A DNA stretch of 15,116 bases from Actinomycetota bacterium (GTDB lineage Bacteria; Actinomycetota; Acidimicrobiia; Acidimicrobiales; Ilumatobacteraceae): assembly GCA_009923685.1 (NCBI GenBank), contig RFTA01000005.1, positions 1 through 15,116 of the forward strand, given 5' to 3'. Below are positions 1 through 7,248 of the stretch, in pieces. The translations under genes and the position numbers were made by a program. Within the stretch, counting starts at the first letter, position 1; each line of letters opens with the position of its first letter. Below the pieces are notes generated by a model. That model did not search any database, was not told where the DNA came from, and saw only the letters and a list, made by a program, of their open reading frames with translations.

Positions 1-1
1 A

Positions 2-2161
2 CGATTGACGAGGTTCATTCGTCACAGGCGGGCTTTGGCCTCGAGTGAAATCGCGGCGATGGTTGAGACCAAAAAACGATTGAGGCAGAGCTCGACTCGT
101 TTTGCGGGCACTGTGCTTTTGGCTTTCACGGTTTTGATAATTATCGGAAGCCGCGAAATCATCACCGATTCATCACGTGTAATCGGTGAGTTGTTGCCGT
201 TTGAAAATGGATTTGTTTCGACCGGCTCGATTTTCGCGAATTTTCTCTCGGGTTGGTGGTCGAGCGGTTTCGGTGAGGCGTCGGCGAACCCCACGGGTCT
301 TGGGTTGATTTCATTGGCGTCATTCGTCGTTTTTGGCAACCTTGCGCTACTTCAAACTTTGATGATCGTCGGTTCGCTTTTTATTGGATTGATCGGCATG
401 TGGAGACTTTGCGGAGCTTTTGCCAATACTCGCGTTCGGCTTGGTGCGTCTGTTGTCTATGCGTCTTTGCCGCTCGCCTTTGATTCGATTGCGAGAGGTC
501 GATTTTCGGCTTTGATTTGCATCGCCGCGGCTCCATGGTTGTTCGACATATTGAATCGTTACCAAGAGTCTTTGGATCAAAGTCTTGTGAGAAAAACCCA
601 ACTTGTTTCGGGTCTGATACTGATACTCGGTCTGGTTTTTGCATTCACGCCAAGCATCGTGATTTTGTTTCTAGTTATCTCGGTGTTATGGCTTTTTGCC
701 TCGGTTTTAGGAGGCGTTCCAGTCAAAAAAGTTGTGAGTGTTGCCTTAGTTTCGCTGATCGGACTCGTCGGCGCTGTATTTATAAATTTGCCGTGGTCGA
801 TGCATTACGTCTCGGCGAACTGGTGGCAACTTTTCGCAAACGATCAAGGTGTAACTGACCGAAAAATTGGACTTGGATCTATTGTGCGACTTGATTTCGG
901 CAATTTGCGTGGCGGATTTCTAGCAGTAGCGATTTATTTTTGCGTAATGTGCTCTCTGCTCATTGCCGATAGTTGGCGCAGACTTTGGGCGATTCGAGCA
1001 TCGGTTCTCGTTGTCTTTGGTTTGCTGTTGGTGGTTCTCGATGACCAGGGTCGAATGCCTGTTGGGCTTCCTGAACCTGCTGTAATGCTTGCGTTGGTCG
1101 CCTGCGGTATTGCGCTAGGAGTGGCCACCTGTCTAAGTGTTTTCGCCGAAGCCAACATGAGTCGGGCATCAGATTGGCGCCGATCACTCGGGTTGCTCGT
1201 GCCAATTTCGATCGCCGTGACTATTGCGCCGACACTGCTCAGCGTTGCTGACGGACGTTGGAATCAACCTGAAACAACCGTGCCCCAGTTGCTTGAACAA
1301 TTGCCTGACAATCCAAAAGACGGCAACTATCGAACGCTTTATCTCGGTGATCGCGATCTGCTGCCAATTGCGACGAACTCGCTTGGTTCAGGTCTCTCAT
1401 ACGGTGTGTCCGACGATGGGGCGGTTAACTTTGCTTCGAATTGGGCACCGCAAGAAACTTCGATGAACCTCGCGGCACAAGACGCGCTTGCGTCACTGGT
1501 CGCCGACGACACTGTTCGAGTGGGTCGACTCATGTCGCCATTGGCTGTTCGCTATTTGGTGGTGCCGCTCGGCGAAACACCATCTCGTGCAGCCTTAAGT
1601 CTTGTCGAGTCACTGTCAAATCAGCTTGATTTACGACGAACATATTTTGCGCGCGATTTGGCAATTTTTGAAAATGTCTCGTGGTTGCCAATTGTCGGTG
1701 TGTTGGATGAAGAGTCATCAGTTGCAAGCCAACAGGCGAGTGATGTTGCCCTGACGAGTCAATCTTTGAAGTCAACAAGTTCGCTACTAGTCGATGAAAA
1801 TTCGGTCGCCGATAAAAGAGTTAAGAGCAGATTCTCTGGTGGAACGATTCACGTTGCAGTTCCTTTTGACTCTGGCTGGCATCTGCAGGTTGATGGTGCG
1901 CAACTTTCGCCCCGTGTCGCATTCGGATCGTCGATTGCGTTTGATGCACCAATAGCCGGAGTGGTCAGTTTGCAATATCGAACTTCGCCCACGAGATATC
2001 TGTATTTGGTGCTACAGGCAATCGCATGGCTCGGTCTGATCGGACTTGCGGCGAATTTTTCACGATTTCGCCGTCGATTGCGACAGCCTGACAACCATGG
2101 CGTCACGCTTATAAGTGATTCTCAGACAGGACGCCAAAACATCGACATGGTGACGAGATGA
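2..2161 (+). CDS. Polytopic membrane glycosyltransferase-type protein, 5' end outside window
   Basis: About 719 residues are visible and the frame is open to the left edge, so the true start is probably upstream. Numbering from the TTG at 5, a basic stretch (1-30) leads into a first membrane helix near 34-50, then a loop containing LLPFENG and SGWWSSGFG, and about ten further hydrophobic segments to roughly residue 415. A polar domain (about 416-660) follows, then a last helix near 665-685 and a basic tail. The motif RGRFSALICIAAAPWL (165-180) resembles the membrane half of large actinobacterial glycosyltransferases, which carry a GT2 catalytic domain at the N terminus and are commonly followed by DUF5719. 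By analogy this is the C-terminal part of such an enzyme acting on an envelope polysaccharide; the GT2 domain itself is not in view. The stop overlaps the next ATG (ATGA at 2158-2161). An AftD-like or other GT-C arabinosyl/mannosyltransferase is an alternative. Confidence 0.6.
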   Translation, partial: RLTRFIRHRRALASSEIAAMVETKKRLRQSSTRFAGTVLLAFTVLIIIGSREIITDSSRVIGELLPFENGFVSTGSIFANFLSGWWSSGFGEASANPTGLGLISLASFVVFGNLALLQTLMIVGSLFIGLIGMWRLCGAFANTRVRLGASVVYASLPLAFDSIARGRFSALICIAAAPWLFDILNRYQESLDQSLVRKTQLVSGLILILGLVFAFTPSIVILFLVISVLWLFASVLGGVPVKKVVSVALVSLIGLVGAVFINLPWSMHYVSANWWQLFANDQGVTDRKIGLGSIVRLDFGNLRGGFLAVAIYFCVMCSLLIADSWRRLWAIRASVLVVFGLLLVVLDDQGRMPVGLPEPAVMLALVACGIALGVATCLSVFAEANMSRASDWRRSLGLLVPISIAVTIAPTLLSVADGRWNQPETTVPQLLEQLPDNPKDGNYRTLYLGDRDLLPIATNSLGSGLSYGVSDDGAVNFASNWAPQETSMNLAAQDALASLVADDTVRVGRLMSPLAVRYLVVPLGETPSRAALSLVESLSNQLDLRRTYFARDLAIFENVSWLPIVGVLDEESSVASQQASDVALTSQSLKSTSSLLVDENSVADKRVKSRFSGGTIHVAVPFDSGWHLQVDGAQLSPRVAFGSSIAFDAPIAGVVSLQYRTSPTRYLYLVLQAIAWLGLIGLAANFSRFRRRLRQPDNHGVTLISDSQTGRQNIDMVTR

Positions 2162-3669
2162 AAAAAATAGATTTGCGGTTTCTGATCGCACTTTGCATTG
2201 TGCTCGCAGGGTTGGTCGCTATTGTCTTTGTCAATCAGACCGAGAATCAAGAGACTGAGAAACTCTCAGACACGAAGTCTGAAAACGTCTTCGGTATTTC
2301 TTCAATGCCAAGCATTGCTGGTGCCTCGCAATTGTCGTCTTCGTGGTTCTGTCCAGGAGTGCCAGGATCAGAAAAAGCGGTCACGAGCGAATTGGTTGTC
2401 GTCAATTTTTCGGATGTTCCGGTTACAGGCAAGGTAACTTTCTTGTCGTCTGACAAGCCGGCCTCCGCAGCACTTTTGGTGATTCAGCCGTTTACCCGAA
2501 GTGTCATAGATGCGACAGGTGGACGAAAAAGTAAATATATCAGCGCAGTTGTAGAACTTGACAGCGGTGCCACCGCAGTCGAGCAAAGAATTATTCATCC
2601 GGCTGGAGACTCGGTCTCGTTGTGTGCGAACAAACCCTCTGACAGTTGGTTTTTTGCCGACGGCTTCACCGGTTCGGACAGTTTGTTCAATATTTTGCTA
2701 AGCAATCCTTTTCCAGATGCGACAGTCGTCGACATAAGTTTTGTAACCGCTGAGGGCAAGCGAGACCCGGCAACTTTGAAGGGCATAATCATCGAACCAC
2801 AGAGCGTTTTTTCTTTAGCGATGGGCGAGCAAGGCGCCCGCAACGAAATCGTTTTGGCAGTCTCGGTGCGTGCAACTTCGGGAAGATTCGTCGCCGGCAA
2901 GTTGCAACACTTTTTGGGCCGTGGACGACTTGGTTACTCGACATCTTTGGGCGCTGCTTCGACGAGTCGACAGTGGTGGTTTGCAGGAGGTCAAAAAGAT
3001 CTAGATACCGATGAACAATTGGTCGTGTTCAATCCAACCGATCAAGATCAGGCTGTGAGCGTGGCGTTCATGACCGGTAAGTCGGATGAAATTTTTCGTG
3101 AGCCACTGGTTTTGACGATTCCGGCAGGAAGAGTCACGACGCTTTCAACCTCGAATTTGCCCGCGATCACTGATGGTCGCTACGGAATTGTTGTTTCAAG
3201 CATCACAAGTGACTTTGTGGTCGGCAATCAAGAAACTTCTCGCGAGTATGTCGTGGTTGAGCAAGTCATGAGCCGTAAAGACGACAAGAAAACCGGCACT
3301 ACGACAACTTTTGGCGCTCCGATTGGGTCTCCATCAAAGATGTGGACGGTGCCAAACGGGGTGACGGCTGCAGGCGGCTCGATTGTTGTTTTTAATGCGA
3401 CATCATTGTCGACAACACTCAAGATCTCGACGCTCGGACCTGCTGGTTCGGTGCCGATTGAGGGTCTAGAGCAGATCGCGTTGGGTGCGGCCGCAGTATT
3501 GGTGATAAAGATTCCTGCGACCAGCGCTGAGTTGCCACTTTTGGTCGAGGCCGACAACGAAATAATCGTGCAGCGTGAAATCAACCGTGGGCACGATCTG
3601 GTTGGCGTGTCAATTGTGCTCGGTCTACCGCACCGGTCAACAGGAATGATTGGCGAGACGGGCAAGTAA
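2158..3669 (+). CDS. DUF5719 family extracytoplasmic repeat protein
   Basis: The protein has 503 residues. One N-terminal hydrophobic segment (about 7-25) after MKKIDLR acts as a signal anchor or signal peptide, placing the rest outside the membrane. The body holds four degenerate repeats, each opening with an aromatic W motif (W63 in SSSWFCPG, W164 in DSWFFADG, W273/W274 in RQWWFAGG, W396 in KMWTVPNG), followed about 15 residues later by a hydrophobic strand ending in V-F-N-P or a variant and then by beta-strand-like alternation. C65 and C156 could form a disulfide. Such tryptophan-led repeats and the position after a large glycosyltransferase fit DUF5719, an actinobacterial family of unknown function. 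The start overlaps the upstream stop as ATGA, so translation is probably coupled. A role in envelope glycan assembly is inference from context only. Confidence 0.7.
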   Translation: MKKIDLRFLIALCIVLAGLVAIVFVNQTENQETEKLSDTKSENVFGISSMPSIAGASQLSSSWFCPGVPGSEKAVTSELVVVNFSDVPVTGKVTFLSSDKPASAALLVIQPFTRSVIDATGGRKSKYISAVVELDSGATAVEQRIIHPAGDSVSLCANKPSDSWFFADGFTGSDSLFNILLSNPFPDATVVDISFVTAEGKRDPATLKGIIIEPQSVFSLAMGEQGARNEIVLAVSVRATSGRFVAGKLQHFLGRGRLGYSTSLGAASTSRQWWFAGGQKDLDTDEQLVVFNPTDQDQAVSVAFMTGKSDEIFREPLVLTIPAGRVTTLSTSNLPAITDGRYGIVVSSITSDFVVGNQETSREYVVVEQVMSRKDDKKTGTTTTFGAPIGSPSKMWTVPNGVTAAGGSIVVFNATSLSTTLKISTLGPAGSVPIEGLEQIALGAAAVLVIKIPATSAELPLLVEADNEIIVQREINRGHDLVGVSIVLGLPHRSTGMIGETGK

Positions 3670-4127
3670 TGCGCAACTTGGTCGCGTGTTTAGTTTTGAT
3701 CGCTGCTGCCATATTGAGTTTTGTGTTGCGTCGGCGCAAGTCTGATGCACCCGCTCGGGTGCGCGGTGAGGTGCCACACCAGTTGACTTTGAGAGACTTT
3801 GACGTCGAGCAAAAAAAATGGTTGGTCGCCGTGTTCACCTCATCTACTTGTGATGCGTGTCGCGATGTCGCAACCAAGGCAAGAGTGCTTGAGAGTGGCG
3901 AAGTCGCCGTTCAGATAATCGACTTTCTTGACAATCGAGACTTGCACAAGCGATATCAAATCGACTCTGTGCCGACAACTTTGATTGCCGACGATCAAGG
4001 TGTCGTCAGATTTGCAACAGTCGGCCCGATAACAGCCACAGATCTTTGGGCCGCACTAGCCAAGTGCCGTGACCCGAAAGTTTTAAGCGAAATATCTTCG
4101 TGTCGTGATGAGAATCGCGACAATTAA
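3669..4127 (+). CDS. Membrane-tethered thioredoxin-like protein
   Basis: The protein has 152 residues: one membrane helix (about 3-20), a basic RRRK patch (21-24), then a thioredoxin-like fold from about 45. The redox motif is C61-D-A-C64 after the strand WLVAVFTSST, and the conserved cis-proline is P102 in SVPTTLI. Two further cysteines lie in the C-terminal helix and tail (C133, C145). It would reduce, oxidise or isomerise protein disulfides at the membrane. The start codon overlaps the preceding stop as TAATG, so it belongs to the same operon and may serve the neighbouring DUF5719 protein, which has cysteines. The positive patch after the helix would by the positive-inside rule place the redox domain in the cytoplasm, which is unusual for tethered thioredoxins. 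Confidence in the fold is high; partner and side of the membrane are uncertain. Confidence 0.75.
   Translation: MRNLVACLVLIAAAILSFVLRRRKSDAPARVRGEVPHQLTLRDFDVEQKKWLVAVFTSSTCDACRDVATKARVLESGEVAVQIIDFLDNRDLHKRYQIDSVPTTLIADDQGVVRFATVGPITATDLWAALAKCRDPKVLSEISSCRDENRDN
4101..4122 (+). terminator. Candidate hairpin terminator at end of first operon
   Basis: A nine-pair stem (4101-4109 with 4114-4122) closes a GAGA loop, a GNRA-type tetraloop. It lies in the last codons of the thioredoxin-like gene, just before its stop. One pair (4106/4117) is U-G in plus-strand RNA but A-C in minus-strand RNA, so the hairpin is more stable on the plus transcript. The downstream T-rich stretch begins only near 4131 and is interrupted, so intrinsic termination would be weak. 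Confidence 0.4.
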
Positions 4128-4131
4128 AGAT

Positions 4132-6138
4132 TTAGTTTTCGGTTGACCCACTAGTCTTGGGCGTTGTGCCCGGCGAAGGCTCGACTATTTGCGGGCGACC
4201 GAGACCTTCTTGAACCAGGCGAGCAACGGTGGCCCCGTCGATGGTTTCTAGTTCGAGCAGACTCTGGGCGACAAGGTCGAGACCCGCGCGATTTTTTTCT
4301 AGCAATACTTTGGCTCGCGCCTCTTGCTCACGCAGAATCAAACCGATTTCTGAGTCGATCATCCGCGCGGTCTCATCTGAGTATTCGCGCCCGTTTGTCA
4401 TCAGATCTTCACCCAGAAATACTTGCTGTTGCGAGCTCCAAGCCATTGGTCCGACCGCGTCACTCATGCCCCACTCGCGCACCATTCGTCGGGCGATCGA
4501 AGTTGCTTGTTCAAGATCGTTTGCCGCGCCGCTATTCAGGTGTCCGAATACGATCATTTCGGCAACTCTTCCGCCCATTGCCTTGCAGATCATGTCTTTG
4601 AAGTAATCGCGCGAATAAGTGTGTCGTTCTTCTGGCAATGTCCATGTGACACCGAGCGCCATGCCACGGGGCAAAATCGTGACTTTATGTAGAGGGTCAC
4701 TGTGCGGCAACACAGTTGCCAGCACCGCATGTCCACCTTCGTGGTATGCCGTCGCGCGCTTCTCTTCGGCGTTGAGTATCAAACTTTCACGGCGGGCACC
4801 CATGATCACGCGATCGCGGGCGTTTTCAAAGTCGATGTGCTCAATCACTTTTGAACCGCGACGAACGGCCAGCAGTGCTGCTTCGTTGACGAGGTTCGCA
4901 AGGTCTGCACCACTCATGCCCGGGGTCGCTTTGGCCATCGTGTCAAGAACTACATCGGTGCCCATTCTCTTGCCCTTCGAATGCACCGTGAGAATTGCCA
5001 GGCGTTCGTCACATTCTGGCAATGGCATGATCACCTGACGGTCGAATCTTCCAGGTCGCAACAGAGCTGCATCAAGAATGTCGGGTCGGTTTGTGGCCGC
5101 CATCACGATGACACCTTCGGTTGTTTCAAAGCCGTCCATTTCGGCCAGCAACTGATTGAGTGTTTGCTCGCGCTCATCGTGGCCGCCACCGAGACCAGCG
5201 CCACGTTTGCGACCGATCGAATCTATTTCGTCGACGAAGATTATTGCTCGCCCCATTTTTCGGGCTTGTTGAAACAAGTCGCGAACTCGGCTCGCACCGA
5301 CGCCGACGAACATCTCCATGAAGTCAGAACCAGTTACCGACAAAAAGCCGACGCCTGCTTCACCAGCGACCGCACGAGCAAAGAGTGTCTTGCCTGTGCC
5401 CGGAGGGCCGACCAAGAGAACACCTTTAGGTACGCGTGCACCAATTTCTTTGAAACTCTCCGGCATCTTCAAGAAATCGACGACTTCACGAATTTCTTGT
5501 TTGACGCCGTCGTAACCCGCGACGTCGGCAAAAGTTGTTGCGGGCTTGTCGGCGTTGTAATTTTTGGCGCGGCTACGGCCAATTGACATGATGCTGCCGG
5601 CTTGACCCATGGCGCGCCTTTGCATCCAAAAGAAGAATCCCATGATCAAAATGAATGGAAGCAACAACGGAATTAAGTTCGTAAAAAAATTGCCCTGCGG
5701 AGTCGAATAGTCGTAGTCGACGCCTTTTTGTTTGAGCAAAGTTTCGTCGGCATCAGAAAGCGCGACCGCACCCGTCGTGACGAACTCGCTACCGTCTTTG
5801 AGCGTGCCACTAATTTGATTGGACAGATTGTTGATTTCGACTTGCTTGATTTCGCCACGGTCGACAAGGTCCAAAAATTCTGTATAGGTCAGTTTTGTTG
5901 CCGTTGAGGTCGGCCAGATACGCGGTCCAGCGATCAACAAAACGACAACGGCGACTATCGCCCAAGTTGCCCAGCGGGGCATGCTCGGTTTGTCGGACTC
6001 GGTCTTTACATTCGAATTGTTGTTTTTGTTTTTGTTTGACTTTTTGCCCAAAATTTTTGCGGGTTTCTTGCGTGCGGCAGGCTTTCGTTTCGATGACGAA
6101 GGTTTTGCTGGTGGTGGTGGCGGGGGAAGTTTGGTCAC
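4132..6138 (-). CDS. ftsH: ATP-dependent zinc metalloprotease FtsH
   Basis: A 668-residue membrane AAA+ protease that extracts and degrades membrane and short-lived cytosolic proteins as a hexamer. Visible in order: a cytosolic N-terminal extension of about 54 residues rich in Pro, Lys and Asn; helix 1 (about 56-72); an extracytoplasmic domain (about 75-150); helix 2 (about 152-171); Walker A GPPGTGKT (244-251); the FVGVGASRVRDLF pore region (277-289); Walker B with D303-E304; second region of homology RPDILDAALLRPGRFDRQ (351-368); zinc site H466-E-G-G-H470; and the probable third ligand D541 in AANDLEQAT. All key residues are present and length is typical. Start is GTG at 6138 with no Shine-Dalgarno; a TATCAT box seven bases upstream suggests leaderless translation. 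It is convergent with the thioredoxin-like gene (four-base gap) and divergent from the DUF3499 gene, hence its own transcription unit. Confidence 0.97.
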   Translation of the reverse strand: MTKLPPPPPPAKPSSSKRKPAARKKPAKILGKKSNKNKNNNSNVKTESDKPSMPRWATWAIVAVVVLLIAGPRIWPTSTATKLTYTEFLDLVDRGEIKQVEINNLSNQISGTLKDGSEFVTTGAVALSDADETLLKQKGVDYDYSTPQGNFFTNLIPLLLPFILIMGFFFWMQRRAMGQAGSIMSIGRSRAKNYNADKPATTFADVAGYDGVKQEIREVVDFLKMPESFKEIGARVPKGVLLVGPPGTGKTLFARAVAGEAGVGFLSVTGSDFMEMFVGVGASRVRDLFQQARKMGRAIIFVDEIDSIGRKRGAGLGGGHDEREQTLNQLLAEMDGFETTEGVIVMAATNRPDILDAALLRPGRFDRQVIMPLPECDERLAILTVHSKGKRMGTDVVLDTMAKATPGMSGADLANLVNEAALLAVRRGSKVIEHIDFENARDRVIMGARRESLILNAEEKRATAYHEGGHAVLATVLPHSDPLHKVTILPRGMALGVTWTLPEERHTYSRDYFKDMICKAMGGRVAEMIVFGHLNSGAANDLEQATSIARRMVREWGMSDAVGPMAWSSQQQVFLGEDLMTNGREYSDETARMIDSEIGLILREQEARAKVLLEKNRAGLDLVAQSLLELETIDGATVARLVQEGLGRPQIVEPSPGTTPKTSGSTEN

Positions 6139-6145
6139 AGGCTCA

Positions 6146-6175
6146 ATGATACGAGCCGATTCTTGGAGTGCACAA
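6146..6175 (-). promoter_or_regulatory. Candidate leaderless promoter of ftsH
   Basis: On the minus strand TATCAT (6151 down to 6146) lies seven bases before the GTG start at 6138, which would put the transcription start at or next to the first base of the start codon. A partial -35 element TTGTGC (6175 to 6170) sits 18 bases further upstream. There is no Shine-Dalgarno sequence, which agrees with a leaderless mRNA as is common in Actinobacteria. The rest of the ftsH/DUF3499 gap (6139-6246) has no gene that I can support. Confidence 0.45.
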
Positions 6176-6233
6176 TGACAAATCTTTTGCGATTACGCGC
6201 TCTGAAATCCGCTGTGGCAGTCGTCTCATCAAT

Positions 6234-6239
6234 TAATGT
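6234..6239 (+). promoter_or_regulatory. Candidate -10 box for leaderless DUF3499 gene
   Basis: TAATGT lies seven bases, mostly T, before the ATG at 6247, the spacing expected if transcription begins at the start codon. No good -35 hexamer and no Shine-Dalgarno are visible. The placement supports 6247 as the real start rather than the upstream in-frame ATG at 6175. Confidence 0.4.
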
Positions 6240-6246
6240 ATTTTTT

Positions 6247-6477
6247 ATGGTTCGTCGATGCTCGCGTTGTACATGCAACGAACTTGCTTCAATAACTCTT
6301 ACCTACCAATACAGTCGCGCATTGGTTTGGATAGACGATCTGACAGCAGAACGAGAACCTCATGCATACGATCTTTGTGACCGTCACGGTGTTCGAATCA
6401 CCGCTCCATCAGGTTGGAGGCTTGAAGACCGGCGCAACCGATTTAGGGTTGTAATGCCAAACCGCCTCGCGGGATGA
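6247..6477 (+). CDS. DUF3499 family protein, small putative zinc-binding protein
   Basis: A protein of 76 residues starting MVRRCSRC. It matches what I know of DUF3499, an actinobacterial family usually encoded just upstream of manB: an N-terminal RRCSR with more cysteines (C5, C8, C10), a strand LASITLTYQYSRALVWI, a central EPHAYDLCDRH (C44, H47) and ITAPSGWRLE near the C terminus. The CxxC and CxxH pairs look like a zinc-ribbon-type site. Function is unknown; a nucleic-acid-binding or regulatory role is only a guess from the fold. The open frame continues upstream to an ATG at 6175, but those residues do not resemble the family, and the TAATGT box favours 6247. Its TGA overlaps the next ATG (ATGA at 6474-6477), so translation of the two genes is probably coupled. 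The protein is at the short end for the family. Confidence 0.75.
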   Translation: MVRRCSRCTCNELASITLTYQYSRALVWIDDLTAEREPHAYDLCDRHGVRITAPSGWRLEDRRNRFRVVMPNRLAG

Positions 6478-7217
6478 GTCAATCGCCCTGGGCTCCGCCC
6501 TATGGGCAGGAGCCCGCTGGTTTCAAAAATTTTTCGCCTCGAGTCGCAATTTTGACTTGGAGTGCCAGCTACGTAGTTGCCTTAGTCGTTAGTTCGGCGA
6601 TTTTGGTTGCGACTGGCAATGCAGAGTTGGTTGAAGGTAAAGAACCGAAGTGGTTTCTTGGTGTCTCAGCTCTCGCTCTGTGGTTGCCTTTTGTTTTTGG
6701 TCTTTATTTCATTTCTAAAAGGTTTGGAAGCCAGAACTTTGTGGCAGATTATTTCTTGCGGTTTCGGGCGGTCGATTTGTTGGGTGTTCCGGTTGGTGTG
6801 GCGAGTCAGTTATTGCTGGTTGGTTTGGTGACTTGGCCGTTTCGACTCATCTTTCCCGAAAGGTTTGCGCCCGAACTTGTCGAAAAGCGGGCCAGAGATT
6901 TGTTTGATAACGCAAAAGGTGCGTGGCTGATCGTCCTGGTTGTCGTCGTCGTATTTGGCGCACCAATTGTCGAAGAGTTGGTTTATCGCGGGCTGATTCA
7001 GTCGAGTTTGAACGGACGTTTCAGTGGCAATGTTGCCGTGTCGGTAACTGCGGTTTGGTTCGCGGGGGTGCATCTGCAATTAGTTGAACTGCCAGGTTTG
7101 CTCGCGTTTGCTCTCGTCTTGGGAATTTGTTTTCACCGAACTAAACGACTCGGCATGTCGATCGTTGCGCATGTTGCTTTCAACGCCACAGGGCTCTTGC
7201 TTGTTGCGCTGCTTTAA
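6474..7217 (+). CDS. CPBP family intramembrane metalloprotease-like protein
   Basis: The protein has 247 residues with about six to eight membrane helices after a short polar N terminus containing PWAPPYGQEP. The signature of the CPBP/Abi (CAAX-protease-like) family is complete: E167-E168 with R172 in EELVYRG, H200 in FAGVH, and H233 with N237 in HVAFN. These residues form the intramembrane active site in Rce1-type proteases. Bacterial members are linked to prenyl-protein-like processing, bacteriocin immunity or protein maturation, but the substrate here cannot be told. It is translationally coupled to the DUF3499 gene (ATGA overlap) and followed 31 bases later by a large membrane protein, so the three probably share a transcript. 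Family assignment is firm; function is open. Confidence 0.88.
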   Translation: MSQSPWAPPYGQEPAGFKNFSPRVAILTWSASYVVALVVSSAILVATGNAELVEGKEPKWFLGVSALALWLPFVFGLYFISKRFGSQNFVADYFLRFRAVDLLGVPVGVASQLLLVGLVTWPFRLIFPERFAPELVEKRARDLFDNAKGAWLIVLVVVVVFGAPIVEELVYRGLIQSSLNGRFSGNVAVSVTAVWFAGVHLQLVELPGLLAFALVLGICFHRTKRLGMSIVAHVAFNATGLLLVALL

Positions 7218-7248
7218 GAAGGCTCGAGTTGTCCAGAGATAGAGTTTC

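Noticed and set aside
3228..3665. Minus-strand open frame of 145 residues opposite the DUF5719 gene
   Set aside because: It is antisense to the real gene, ends near its stop, and has no family resemblance.
4164..5586. Several long plus-strand open frames opposite ftsH
   Set aside because: They are antisense to a complete, well-conserved ftsH and have arginine- and serine-rich compositions typical of reverse-frame shadows.
6163..6246. Upstream in-frame extension of the DUF3499 gene, with ATG at 6175
   Set aside because: The added residues do not resemble the family, which begins at the RRCSR motif, and the likely -10 box lies inside this stretch.
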